From Pseudooceanicola sp050897975 (lineage in GTDB: Bacteria; Pseudomonadota; Alphaproteobacteria; Rhodobacterales; Rhodobacteraceae): 64,000 bases of DNA. Shown here piece by piece: positions 44,259 through 52,705 of the stretch. The position numbers and the translations under genes are program-made. The stretch is from the NCBI RefSeq assembly GCF_050897975.1, contig NZ_JBPAXY010000005.1, forward strand, positions 124,001-188,000, in the 5' to 3' direction. The number at the start of each line of letters is the position of its first letter. Within the stretch, counting starts at the first letter, position 1. The notes beneath the pieces were generated by a model. That model was given only the letters and a program-made list of their open reading frames with translations. It was not told the DNA's origin and made no database searches.

Positions 44259-44282
44259 TTTTGTGTATTTATATACACAAAA
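44259..44282. promoter_or_regulatory. hicAB operator palindrome
   Basis: TTTTGTGTAT (44259-44268) and ATACACAAAA (44273-44282) are perfect complements with TTAT between them; the right arm abuts the hicA ribosome-binding site (AAAGGAGAGG). A half-site-like GTACACAAA occurs at 44230-44238. HicB-type antitoxins bind such palindromes to shut off their operon. Confidence 0.65.
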
Positions 44283-44292
44283 AGGAGAGGCG

Positions 44293-44481
44293 ATGGAGCT
44301 TGAAACAAACTCAAATAAGCTCCTCAAAGTTCTGAAGAAGGAAGGTTTCGAGGTGGTCTCGATAAGAGGTTCCCACCACAAACTACGGAAAGGGGACAAG
44401 ATCTTGATCCTCCCCCACCCGAAGAAAGACCTGCCACTCGGAACGGTAAGGAGCATCTACAGACAGGCCGGGCTATTGTAG
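44293..44481 (+). CDS. hicA: HicA toxin
   Basis: A 62-residue double-stranded-RNA-binding-fold mRNA interferase. It has the conserved active histidine region SIRGSHHKLRKGDKILILPH and the typical length. AAAGGAGAGG precedes ATG 44293. HicB is encoded 55 bases downstream. Confidence 0.92.
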   Translation: MELETNSNKLLKVLKKEGFEVVSIRGSHHKLRKGDKILILPHPKKDLPLGTVRSIYRQAGLL

Positions 44482-44536
44482 CCCGGTCTTCCCCGCCGCC
44501 TCTCTACCCTTGTTTGAATTGAGTTGGAGAAACCCC

Positions 44537-44932
44537 ATGCGATACTACATCGCGCTTGTGCATCACGACGAAGGCAGCGCCTACGGCCTGTCCTTCCCCG
44601 ACCTTCCAGGCGCCTTTGCCGCCGCTGATAGCTGGGACGAAATCCCCGCTGCGGCGACCCAGGCACTCGATCTTTGGTTCGAAGACCAGCCCGATGTGGA
44701 GGGTGCCTCTCTTGACGAGATCCGGCAGCGGCCCGAGGTCGCCGAAGAGCTCGCAGCAGGTGCGTCCCTGATGCCGGTGCCCTACATCCCCGCCGACACC
44801 GCGACGGAGCGGGTCAACATCACCCTCGATCGCGGCCTGCTGCGCGCGATCGACGAATTGGCGAAAGCGCGGAAGATGACCCGGTCTTCCTTCCTGGCCT
44901 CCGCGGCGCGGCGTGAGCTGGTCGGGGCATAG
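44537..44932 (+). CDS. hicB: HicB antitoxin
   Basis: A 131-residue antitoxin: an N-terminal partial RNase H-like fold (MRYYIALVHHDEGSAYGLSF, then FPDLPGAFAAADSWDEIP) that binds HicA and a C-terminal ribbon-helix-helix-like DNA-binding part (ERVNITLDRGLLRAIDELAK, MTRSSFLASAARREL). GGAG lies before the ATG at 44537. Confidence 0.92.
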   Translation: MRYYIALVHHDEGSAYGLSFPDLPGAFAAADSWDEIPAAATQALDLWFEDQPDVEGASLDEIRQRPEVAEELAAGASLMPVPYIPADTATERVNITLDRGLLRAIDELAKARKMTRSSFLASAARRELVGA

Positions 44933-44939
44933 GCGTTTC

Positions 44940-44972
44940 GTATGGCTCGTTGCTCTCAGCAACGAGCCATAC
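44940..44972 (+). terminator. perfect 15-bp hairpin behind hicB
   Basis: GTATGGCTCGTTGCT (44940-44954) and AGCAACGAGCCATAC (44958-44972) pair perfectly around CTC, with a short T run at about 44980. It is probably the hicAB terminator, but the stem is unusually long and exact. Confidence 0.6.
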
Positions 44973-45075
44973 CGCACGTCATTTTCGCACGATTAAATCT
45001 CGCCCCTCACCATCAAGCCGCCACGGACTTTTTCGACCTCACGCCGCGACGTTACCCACATAGGACTTACTATGC

Positions 45076-45396
45076 ATGATCAAAGATTTTCTAGGCGACG
45101 TGGCTATTGAAAGAAGAGTGAGAAAAGAGACAACGGAGATTCCCGGCAGCTTCCGACTGCATGTGGAAGCTGACGCGCAAGGCTCACCGATCGGCACCAT
45201 TTTCTTCTCAGCAGAATTCGGCCAAGCACTACGCATTCATTCCGAACTAGCGGGACCAGGGAAACTACTTCTAAGCGCCAAAATGAGCACCCGCAGTTTC
45301 AGATGCGAAGTGCTTGGTGACTCCGATCAGCTTATAGATTTGGGCAGCAATCTCTGGGAGGTTGGGTGCCTGAACATCGAAGAGACAGCCCCCTGA
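45076..45396 (+). CDS. uncharacterised 106-residue protein
   Basis: No family recognised. Codon use is more A/T-rich than neighbouring genes, consistent with acquisition. It is a soluble alpha/beta-looking protein (IKDFLGDVAIERRVRKETTE at the start). No strong ribosome-binding site. It is convergent with the lysis genes. Confidence 0.5.
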   Translation: MIKDFLGDVAIERRVRKETTEIPGSFRLHVEADAQGSPIGTIFFSAEFGQALRIHSELAGPGKLLLSAKMSTRSFRCEVLGDSDQLIDLGSNLWEVGCLNIEETAP

Positions 45397-45399
45397 CTC

Positions 45400-45637
45400 T
45401 TAGCCGGGGCATTCGGCCTCCCAGGTCGCATTGGTTTTCAGATCCCGCCGCAGGTTCCAGGGCGCATGGGCCGCCCGCCAGTCGATCTCGGCCTGGCTGA
45501 AGATCCGCATTTCCTCGACATCGCAGAAGGCCGGGCCGGGGGGGCGGCGGCAGCGGGGCGGGGTCACTCCGCAGGCAGGCGCCAGCGGTCAGGCACAGAA
45601 CGGCCGAGATCGGAATCGGGAATGCTGTCCAGCGCAT
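45400..45637 (-). pseudogene. Rz1-like spanin lipoprotein with frameshift in a 7-base homopolymer
   Basis: Frame from ATG 45637: a lipoprotein signal (MRWTAFPIPISAVLCLTAGA then lipobox Cys) and a proline-rich LRSDPAPLPPPP stretch, typical of Rz1. In the seven-base G run at 45538-45544 (C run on the coding strand) the frame goes off; after removing one base it continues with GPAFCDVEEMRIFSQAEIDW, NLRRDLKTNATW and stops at 45400-45402, giving about 77 residues. The gene starts inside the Rz-like gene in another frame, as Rz1 does. Either a real frameshift, slippage/phase variation, or a base-call error in the run. Confidence 0.6.
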
Positions 45638-45824
45638 GGTCGCGCTCCTTGTCCTGGTGAAGGTCCGCCACCCGGCCGTTGCAGCCGGTCAGCATTGTGT
45701 CGAGGGTCTGCGCCCGGGCCTGAAGGCGGGCCACCTCGCCCGCCAGGTGCCAGGCGAGCCCGGCCGCGCCGAGGCAGGCCACCAGGGCGCCCCCGGCCGC
45801 ATAGGGCAGAAGAAAGCGGATCAT
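45564..45824 (-). CDS. Rz-like inner-membrane spanin subunit
   Basis: An 86-residue protein with one N-terminal membrane span (about residues 2-26, IRFLLPYAAGGALVACLGAA) and a coiled-coil/soluble tail (GEVARLQARAQTLDTMLTG). It starts by ATGA overlap with the lysozyme gene and contains the Rz1-like start in another frame. Size, order and nesting are those of a phage Rz gene. Confidence 0.65.
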   Translation of the reverse strand: MIRFLLPYAAGGALVACLGAAGLAWHLAGEVARLQARAQTLDTMLTGCNGRVADLHQDKERDHALDSIPDSDLGRSVPDRWRLPAE

Positions 45825-46297
45825 GCGCCCAGCCCTTCGCGGCAGAGCGCCCGTTCTGCCTGGCGGCGACGGGTCAGGCCGGTCACCGGACGTAGCACCC
45901 CCTGCACCCGGGCCTTGTTCCACATCAGCAGCGCGTCGCAGGCCCCGGCCAGGTCGCCCGCCAGGGCGCGCCGGGACATGGAAGAGCCGCAGAAGGCCCC
46001 TGCCCCGATGTTGTAGGCCGCCGAGACGAAGGCGGCGCGGCTCTGGTCCGGCAGCACCTCGGGCAGGCAGGGGCGGATCCGGGTCTCGAAGGCCATCACC
46101 TCGGCCAGGAACATCTCGCGGCAGTCCTCGGCCGTGGCCGTGTCGCCCAGGGCCACCCCCTCCGTATGGCCGGTGCAGATGGTCGCGATTCCGACATTGC
46201 CCCCGGCCTGCTCCGCGCCGAAAAGCGGCCAGGCCCGCGCCCTGGCCCGAGCCCGCCGCACCGAGGCCGCAGGACCGAAATCCATACGCAGGCGCAC
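45821..46297 (-). CDS. phage-type lysozyme (GH24-like), probably N-terminally truncated
   Basis: The 158-residue frame begins at a GTG directly preceded by a stop codon. The C-terminal two-thirds match the GH24 lysozyme family (TICTGHTEGV, FVSAAYNIGAGAFCGSSMSR, GACDALLMWNKA, TGLTRRRQAERALC). The N-terminal part that normally carries the catalytic Glu and Asp (E-X8-D in the WEG..AYLD region) is replaced by an Arg/Ala-rich stretch. I therefore think the catalytic residues are missing. It may be a decayed endolysin with a regulatory or no role. Confidence 0.6.
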   Translation of the reverse strand: MRLRMDFGPAASVRRARARARAWPLFGAEQAGGNVGIATICTGHTEGVALGDTATAEDCREMFLAEVMAFETRIRPCLPEVLPDQSRAAFVSAAYNIGAGAFCGSSMSRRALAGDLAGACDALLMWNKARVQGVLRPVTGLTRRRQAERALCREGLGA

Positions 46298-46476
46298 TTA
46301 AGGCACTTTCAAGACTTATCTTTTTTCGCCCAAATTGCCCTCGAATGGGCCGATTTCCACGGCGCGCGGGTCCAAAAATCGCCATCTTCTGACGGGATAG
46401 TGACCCGGAGTTTAGTGCGCCCCCTTGCGGCCCCCCGTGCCGCCAGATCCGCCCGAGAGTGAGGCCAGTGAGCAGA

Positions 46477-47679
46477 ATGCCATTGACCATGACCGATACG
46501 ATCCTCGTTCCGCCGCTGAAAGTGGTCGTGGCCGATGATGATGCGCTGCAACGCGCCCATGCCTCCGCGCTGCTGCGTTCGCTGGGTTATGACCCCTATG
46601 AGGCCGACGACGGGGCCCGCGCGCTGGAACTGGTGCGCGAGCTGGGGGCGCGAATCCTGCTGTGCGACCTCGACATGCCGGCCCTGGACGGCCACGAGCT
46701 GGCCCGTCACGTGCGCGCCGACAAGACCGAGCATTACGTGCACATCATCATGGTCACCAGCCAGAGCCAGACCAGCGAGCGCCTGCGCGCCCTGGAGGCC
46801 GGGGTGGACGACTTCATGGCCAAGCCGCTGGACCGCGCCAGCCTGACCGCGCGCATCCGCTCGGCCGACCGACTGCTGCGCCACGAGATGCTGCTGGCGG
46901 AACGCAACCGCGTGCTGGCCGAGGCCAAGGAACAGATCGAGGCCGATCTACGCGCCGCCGCCTCGGCACAGCGCCGGATGCTGCCCGCGCCCCGGGCGCA
47001 GTTGGCCGATTGCACCTTCCATTCCGCCTTCCGCCCCTCGAACATCCTGTCGGGCGACATGTTCGCCTATTACCAGGTGGCGCCGGGCTATACCGGGTTC
47101 TATTCCATCGACGTGGCGGGCCACGGCGTCCATGCCTCATTGCTGTCGGTGGCCCTGGGCCATCTGCTGACGGCGGAATATTTCCGCCGCCGCGCCTTCG
47201 ACGAGGCGGGCAAGCCCGATCCCGCCGCCCTGGTGACGGCCCTGAACGAACGCTTCTTCCGCCAGGACAGCACCGAATATTTCACCATGTTCTGCGGCAT
47301 CCTGGACCAGACCAGCGGCAGCCTGCACTACTGTCAGGCCGGCGCCCCCTCGCCCATGGCGGTGACCCGCGACGGTGCCACCCGGATGATCGGCGACGGC
47401 GGCTTTCCCGTCGCCCTGCTCGACCAGGCCAGCTTCGAGAACCGCTGCGACTGCCTGATGGCGGGCGAATCCCTTGTCGTCTTCTCGGACGGCGCCACCG
47501 AGGCCGAAAGCCTGACCGGCGAGCCCTTCGGCGAAGAGCGTTTCCGCGATGTGCTGGTCGCAGCCGCCGCCACCCCCGGTGACATTCCCGGTCACATGGT
47601 CGAGGCCCTGACCCGCTGGCGCAGCGGGCGCGCCCTGGAAGACGACCTGACCATTCTCGTTTGCGAAAGGACCCGATAA
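46477..47679 (+). CDS. RsbU-like phosphatase: receiver domain plus PP2C (SpoIIE) domain
   Basis: First gene of the nine-gene unit. A receiver domain (about 10-125) has the phosphoacceptor Asp64 in LLCDLDMPALDG; a linker coiled coil (RNRVLAEAKEQIEADLRAAA) leads to a PP2C-type phosphatase domain with SGDMFAYYQV, YSIDVAGHGVHASLLS, QAGAPSPM and FSDGATEAE, the metal-binding aspartates of RsbU/SpoIIE. Such proteins dephosphorylate a STAS antagonist when the receiver is activated. The STAS gene follows by 1 base. The start is uncertain: ATG 46477 is used, a GTG at 46459 or ATG 46489 are possible. Confidence 0.93.
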   Translation: MPLTMTDTILVPPLKVVVADDDALQRAHASALLRSLGYDPYEADDGARALELVRELGARILLCDLDMPALDGHELARHVRADKTEHYVHIIMVTSQSQTSERLRALEAGVDDFMAKPLDRASLTARIRSADRLLRHEMLLAERNRVLAEAKEQIEADLRAAASAQRRMLPAPRAQLADCTFHSAFRPSNILSGDMFAYYQVAPGYTGFYSIDVAGHGVHASLLSVALGHLLTAEYFRRRAFDEAGKPDPAALVTALNERFFRQDSTEYFTMFCGILDQTSGSLHYCQAGAPSPMAVTRDGATRMIGDGGFPVALLDQASFENRCDCLMAGESLVVFSDGATEAESLTGEPFGEERFRDVLVAAAATPGDIPGHMVEALTRWRSGRALEDDLTILVCERTR

Positions 47680-47680
47680 C

Positions 47681-48028
47681 ATGATCAAGTTTCATGCCGA
47701 CGCCGTCGACGGCCTGGGGGTCGTCGATCCCGGCACCGACCGGCTGACCGCCGCCAATGCCACCACCTTCAAGGATGAGGTGCTGGCCCTGATCGAGGGC
47801 GGCGCCAGCCGGCTGGTGATCGACCTGGGCAAGGTCGACTTCATCGATTCCTCGGGCATCGGTGCCCTGGTCGGCCTGCTGAAGCGGATCGGCCACCGGG
47901 GTGAGATCGTCGTGTCGGGCCTGACCGACAACGTCCGCCAGATGTTCCGCATCACCCGCATGGACCGCGTCTTTACAAGCCATGACAGCGCCGAGGCGGC
48001 GCTGCGGGCACTGAAGGAAAACGCCTAG
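47681..48028 (+). CDS. STAS-domain anti-sigma factor antagonist (RsbV/SpoIIAA-like)
   Basis: A 115-residue STAS protein with the phosphorylatable Ser57 in DFIDSSGIGALVG. In the partner-switch model, unphosphorylated protein binds the anti-sigma kinase and frees its target. The upstream PP2C and downstream kinase genes complete the module. It overlaps the next gene by 1 base. Confidence 0.93.
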   Translation: MIKFHADAVDGLGVVDPGTDRLTAANATTFKDEVLALIEGGASRLVIDLGKVDFIDSSGIGALVGLLKRIGHRGEIVVSGLTDNVRQMFRITRMDRVFTSHDSAEAALRALKENA

Positions 48029-48468
48029 TGTCGCAGATGTCGCGTCAGATGCGCCCGGAGCTGTCCGAGGTCGATGCGATGGTCGCCGCCCTGATCGACG
48101 CGGCGCGCCCCGCCCTGTCCGAGGTCAAGCTGGCGGCCTTCGAGATCGCCATGGCCGAGGCGCTGACCAATGCGGTGCGCTATGGCGTGGCCGCCGGGGC
48201 GGAGGCCACCGACCTGGCCGCCCTGCCGCCGATCGAAGTGACCCTGTCGCATCAGCCGCGCGGCGTCGTGGTCGAGATCATTGACGCGGGCGATCAGGGG
48301 CCCGACGATCTTTATGCGGACGTGGTGGCCCCCGAAGCGATCGACCTGATGGCCGAAAGCGGCCGGGGCCTGTCGCTGATCCGCCATTGCACTGATGACC
48401 TGTCCTTCGAACCCGCCGCCGGGCACAACCGCCTGGTCCTGATCTTCACCCCGGATGTCTCTGCATGA
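48028..48468 (+). CDS. anti-sigma-type serine kinase (RsbW-like HATPase)
   Basis: A 146-residue ATP-binding protein with N-box EIAMAEALTNAVRYG and G-boxes IIDAGDQGPDD and SGRGLSLI. The GTG start shares a base with the STAS stop. In the standard module it phosphorylates the STAS protein or binds a sigma factor. No sigma factor gene lies in the window, so the bound target is unknown. Confidence 0.9.
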   Translation: MSQMSRQMRPELSEVDAMVAALIDAARPALSEVKLAAFEIAMAEALTNAVRYGVAAGAEATDLAALPPIEVTLSHQPRGVVVEIIDAGDQGPDDLYADVVAPEAIDLMAESGRGLSLIRHCTDDLSFEPAAGHNRLVLIFTPDVSA

Positions 48469-51014
48469 TAAGCCTGATGATCGAACCCGGATATCCGATC
48501 GCCGCTCTGTCGGTGCTGCTGGCGATCCTGGCGCTGGTCCTTCAGGGCTACGCCTACCGGGCGCGCGGTCGGCGGGTCGAACAGCTGGCCCATGACCTGC
48601 AAGAGGCACAGCGCATCGCCCATATCGGCACCGTCCGCTGGGACTTCGTCCGCGACGAGGTGGAATGGAGCGATGAATACGCCCGCCTCATGGGGCTGGA
48701 GCCCGGCGGCCGCATGAGCGGTTCGCAGTTCACCGGAATGCTGCTGCCGGAATATGTCGACCGGGTGGTGGCCAGCGAGGAACGCGCGCTGAAGATCTCG
48801 GCCAAGACCGGCAAACCGGCGCGGCGCGAGATCGTCTACCGGGTGCGCAGCCGCGACGGGCGCGTCATGGATGTCTCGGCCCTGTCCGAGCTGAAGGCCG
48901 ACCGCGAGGGCCGCCCCCTCTACATGATCTCGACCATCCGCGACGTCACCGAAGAGCTGGGCCGTCAGTCCGACCTGCGCAAGAGCGAGAACAACCTGGC
49001 CGCCGCCCTGCGCGTCGCCGACCTGAGCTGGATGCGCAAGACGCTGAAGGACGGCAAGATCACCTGGTCCGACAGTTTCTACACCCTGACCGGCCGCGCC
49101 CCCGAAGAGGGGCCGGTGTCGCTGTCGACCCTGGTCCTGCCCGAAGACCTGCCCATCTACCGCGATGCGCTGGCCCGGATGCGGGCCGCGGGCACGGCGG
49201 ATGATCCCAATCACACCCGCCTGTCCCTGCGCCTGATCCGCGCCAATGGCGACCAGATCCACGCCCAGGTGGAACTGGAAATCGCCCATGATTCCGATGG
49301 CGAACCCGAGACCCTGTCGGCGGTGATCCGCGACGTGACCGAGGATGTGAAACGCGAAGAGGCCCTGCATGATGCGGTGGCCGCCGCCGAACACGCCAAT
49401 GCCTCGAAATCCGAATTCCTGGCGGTGATCAGCCACGAGCTGCGCACCCCGATGAATGGTGTGCTGGGGATGCTGGGCGCGCTGAACGAAACCCAGCTGG
49501 ACGCCGCGCAGCGCGAACAGGTGCAGATCGCGCGCAACTCGGCCAACTCGCTTCTGGTGATCCTGAACGACATCCTGGATGCCTCGAAGATCGAGGCGGG
49601 CCGGATGCAGATCGAAGAGGAATCCTTCGAGCTGAACGGCATGGTGCGGTCGGTGATCCACCTTTACGCGCAACGCGCCCTGGAAAAGCGCATCACCCTG
49701 GACAGCCGCATCGACGCGGGCATTCCGCCCTGGATCCGCGCCGACAGCGGGCGCATCCGGCAGATCCTGGCGAACCTGGTCAGCAATGCGATCAAGTTCA
49801 CCGAGACCGGCCATGTCATGCTTTATATCAGCGCCCTGCCCGGCGCCCCGGGCGCGCCGCTGCGCCTGCGCTTCCGGGTCGAGGACACCGGCGCGGGCAT
49901 CCCCGAGGAATACCATTCCCGCGTCTTCGGACGCTTCGAACAGCTGGGCGCCTCGGGCAACAACCGCCGCATGGGCACCGGGCTGGGCCTGTCGATCAGC
50001 CAAAGCCTGGCGGAACTGATGGGCGGCGACATGGGCTTTGACAGCACCGAGGGTCAGGGCTCGACCTTCTGGCTGGACCTGCCGGTGAAACCGGCCGAGA
50101 ACGCCCTGGAACGCGGCAGCGACGGGGCCGACGAGGATGTCTGCGACCTGCCGCACTTGCGGATCCTGGTGGCCGAGGACAACAGCACCAATCAGCTGGT
50201 CGCCCGTTCGATGCTGGAACGGCTGGGGCAGAACGTGGACCTTGTGGTCAACGGCGCCGAGGCCGTCGAGGCGGTGCAGAAGTTCGACTATGACCTGGTG
50301 CTGATGGATGTCTCGATGCCGGTCATGGACGGGCCGACCGCGATGCAGCAGATCCGCGCATTGGGCACCGACACCAGCCGTATTCCGATCCTGGCGCTGA
50401 CTGCGCACGCAGGGGACGACCAGGTCGCCTTTTACCTGAAGGCCGGGTTCAACGAAGTCTTGACCAAGCCGATCCTGAAACCCGAACTGGAACGGGCGCT
50501 GGATCGCTGGAAGCTGTTCGCGCAGCAGAAGAACGGCGCAGAGCCCGCAGTCGAGGTAGAGGTCGAGATGAGCGAAGACGGCAAGGAAGAGGTGACCACC
50601 GCGGCGCTGAGCCTGATGCGCCCAACCGCCGCCTCGGAGTTCTGCGATGCCGAGGCGCTGACCGAAAAGCTGGTCGAGATGCGCCGCGATTTCGGCGCCG
50701 ACACCACCAAGGGGATCCTGAAGGCCACGGTGTCCGACCTGTCGCGCCACATCACCGCCCTGGAAGAGCAGATCGCCGCCCCCGTCGAAGAGGCGGACCG
50801 TACCGTGCTCTACCGCAGCTTTCATTCCCTGGTCGGCATCGCGGCGACCCTGGGCTGTGGCAAGATGACCAACCATTGCCGGTTGCTGGAATCCCTGCCC
50901 GACGCGCGCAACGATGCGCCGGAACTGGTGCAGAACCTGTTGGATCAGGTGCGCTTCATGCGCGACGACGTGGCCGATCTGGCCGAAGAGAAAAGGAACC
51001 CGAAATGCGCCTGA
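48465..51014 (+). CDS. hybrid histidine kinase: TM, two PAS, HisKA, HATPase, receiver, HPt
   Basis: An 849-residue kinase. It has one N-terminal membrane span (about 10-30, PIAALSVLLAILALVLQGYA), PAS domains (about 45-165 and 175-300), HisKA with His324 (FLAVISHELRTPMNGVLGM), HATPase (LANLVSNAIKFT; EDTGAGIPEEY; GTGLGLSIS), receiver with Asp615 (LVLMDVSMPVMDG) and a C-terminal HPt with His787 (RSFHSLVGIAATLG). Both the phosphorelay donor and acceptor are present, so its HPt could feed the receiver of the RsbU-like protein encoded first in the unit. ATGA overlap with the kinase before it and 10-base overlap with the DUF3131 gene after it. Confidence 0.94.
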   Translation: MISLMIEPGYPIAALSVLLAILALVLQGYAYRARGRRVEQLAHDLQEAQRIAHIGTVRWDFVRDEVEWSDEYARLMGLEPGGRMSGSQFTGMLLPEYVDRVVASEERALKISAKTGKPARREIVYRVRSRDGRVMDVSALSELKADREGRPLYMISTIRDVTEELGRQSDLRKSENNLAAALRVADLSWMRKTLKDGKITWSDSFYTLTGRAPEEGPVSLSTLVLPEDLPIYRDALARMRAAGTADDPNHTRLSLRLIRANGDQIHAQVELEIAHDSDGEPETLSAVIRDVTEDVKREEALHDAVAAAEHANASKSEFLAVISHELRTPMNGVLGMLGALNETQLDAAQREQVQIARNSANSLLVILNDILDASKIEAGRMQIEEESFELNGMVRSVIHLYAQRALEKRITLDSRIDAGIPPWIRADSGRIRQILANLVSNAIKFTETGHVMLYISALPGAPGAPLRLRFRVEDTGAGIPEEYHSRVFGRFEQLGASGNNRRMGTGLGLSISQSLAELMGGDMGFDSTEGQGSTFWLDLPVKPAENALERGSDGADEDVCDLPHLRILVAEDNSTNQLVARSMLERLGQNVDLVVNGAEAVEAVQKFDYDLVLMDVSMPVMDGPTAMQQIRALGTDTSRIPILALTAHAGDDQVAFYLKAGFNEVLTKPILKPELERALDRWKLFAQQKNGAEPAVEVEVEMSEDGKEEVTTAALSLMRPTAASEFCDAEALTEKLVEMRRDFGADTTKGILKATVSDLSRHITALEEQIAAPVEEADRTVLYRSFHSLVGIAATLGCGKMTNHCRLLESLPDARNDAPELVQNLLDQVRFMRDDVADLAEEKRNPKCA

Positions 51015-52705
51015 CGCGTCTCCCCGCGCGCCCGACCCTGCGGTCCTTCTCTGCCCTGGCCCCGGCCCTGACCGTGGCCACCCTGGCCCTGTCGGCCCTG
51101 GCGCCCCAGGCCCGCGCCCAGGAGGGCAGCGCCGCCACCACCGGCCCGCTGCCGCAAAGCCTGGCGCCGCTGATCGCTCCGCCCCCCGCAGACACCGCCG
51201 CCCCGGCCCCGGTCGAGACGCACCCGCGCCCCTTTGGCCGCCACGGCCCGCTGACGGATCGCGAGATGGAGATGGCGCGCACCGCCTGGTCCTATTTCGT
51301 CGAACGCTATCAGCCCGACACCGGGCTGGTGAATGCCGTCGGCTCTTACCCGTCGACCACGCTGTGGGACACCGCGTCCTATATCTCGGGGCTGGTCTCG
51401 GCCTATGAGCTCGGCATCATCGACAAGCGCACCTTCGACACCCGCGCGACCAAGCTGATCCGCACCCTGCGCAACCTCGACCTGTTCCGGGGCGAGGCGC
51501 CCAACAAGGTCTACAACACCCAGACCGGCGAGAAGGTGAACTATGCCAACCAGCCGGGCGAAGTGGGCTATTCGGTGCTGGACATGGGCCGGATGCTGGT
51601 GTGGCTGCGCATCCTGAAGGAACGCTATCCCTACCTGGCCAATGGCGTGGACAACGTGCCGATGCGCTGGAACTTCTGCAATATCGTCAATGACGACGGC
51701 CGCCTCTTCGGCTCGCTGGTGCGGGGCGACGGCGAAACCCGCTATGTGCAAGAGGGGCGCCTTGGCTACGAGGAATACGCCGCCAAGGGCTTTGCCCTGT
51801 GGGGGTTCGACGTGACCGCCGCGCTGGATCCGCAGCCGATGGCCTACACCCGCATCTACGACATCGACATTCCCTATGACGGCCGCGATCCGCGGGTCTT
51901 CCACAACCAGAACTACGTGCTGACCGAAAGCTATCTGCTGGACGGCATCGAGCTGGGCTGGGACCTGCCGGTGGCCGATCCCGCCGGGCCGGGCAATGCC
52001 AGCCACGGCTGGCGCGCCGAGTTCGCCCATCGCATCTTCGAGGTGCAAAAGCGCCGCTTCGAGGCCACCGGCGTGATCACCGCGCGGTCCGAGCACCAGG
52101 TGGATGGCAAGCCCTACTTCGTCTACGACAGCATCTTTGCCGACGGCTACGCCTGGAACACCCTGGATCCATCCGACACCTATCAGCCCGACCGCGCCGC
52201 CGTCGCCGCCAAGGCCGCCATCGGCATGTGGGCCCTGTGGGAAGACGACTATACCGACCTTCTGTTCGAAACCGTGGCCGATCTGTCCGAGGCCGAGGGC
52301 GGCTTCTACGAAGGGCTCTACGAGAACGGCAACGGCTTCATCCCGCTGCAAACCGCCAACAACAACGGCATCATCCTGGCGGCGCTGCTCTACAAGGCGC
52401 AGGGGCCGGTGCTGCAATATGCCAATGACAACACCAGCTACTGGGATACCGCCTGGGCCGGGACCGACATCCGCGCCAACAAGTGCCTGCCCGAGAAGAT
52501 GGTGCAAGAGATCGAGTGCTGCACCTGCGCCGACCTGCCCCGGCCCCGCCCGGCGGTTGCCGCCACCGACTTCCTGTTCTGCCGCCCCGTGGATGGCCCC
52601 TACGGGCTGGGCGCGACGGAATGTTCGACCACCGAACAGACCTTCGCCAAGCCCGAGCCGCGCCAGATCCTGCCGCAGGCCTGCCGCGTGCCCTGGGGCC
52701 AGTGA
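51005..52705 (+). CDS. exported DUF3131 protein
   Basis: A 566-residue protein with a signal peptide or N-terminal anchor (about residues 1-39, ending ARAQ), a Pro/Ala-rich linker and a large DUF3131 domain (about 80-500: MARTAWSYFVERYQPDTGLV, YPSTTLWDTASYISGLVSAY, GYEEYAAKGFALWGFD). The domain looks like an (alpha/alpha) toroid of glycan hydrolases. The C-terminal end is Cys-rich (ECCTCADLPRPRP). It overlaps the hybrid kinase by 10 bases. A paralogue is encoded four genes on at 55722. A role in processing the glycan made by the glycosyltransferase is inferred. Confidence 0.85.
   Translation: MRLTRLPARPTLRSFSALAPALTVATLALSALAPQARAQEGSAATTGPLPQSLAPLIAPPPADTAAPAPVETHPRPFGRHGPLTDREMEMARTAWSYFVERYQPDTGLVNAVGSYPSTTLWDTASYISGLVSAYELGIIDKRTFDTRATKLIRTLRNLDLFRGEAPNKVYNTQTGEKVNYANQPGEVGYSVLDMGRMLVWLRILKERYPYLANGVDNVPMRWNFCNIVNDDGRLFGSLVRGDGETRYVQEGRLGYEEYAAKGFALWGFDVTAALDPQPMAYTRIYDIDIPYDGRDPRVFHNQNYVLTESYLLDGIELGWDLPVADPAGPGNASHGWRAEFAHRIFEVQKRRFEATGVITARSEHQVDGKPYFVYDSIFADGYAWNTLDPSDTYQPDRAAVAAKAAIGMWALWEDDYTDLLFETVADLSEAEGGFYEGLYENGNGFIPLQTANNNGIILAALLYKAQGPVLQYANDNTSYWDTAWAGTDIRANKCLPEKMVQEIECCTCADLPRPRPAVAATDFLFCRPVDGPYGLGATECSTTEQTFAKPEPRQILPQACRVPWGQ

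Noticed and set aside
41941..46297. Second copy of the tRNA 3' end as an att site
   Set aside because: Only short GGTTCGA-type matches (for example near 42078) were seen, too short to support a direct repeat.
48312..50876. 854-codon minus-strand frame opposite the hybrid kinase
   Set aside because: Antisense shadow; the plus-strand gene has all kinase boxes.
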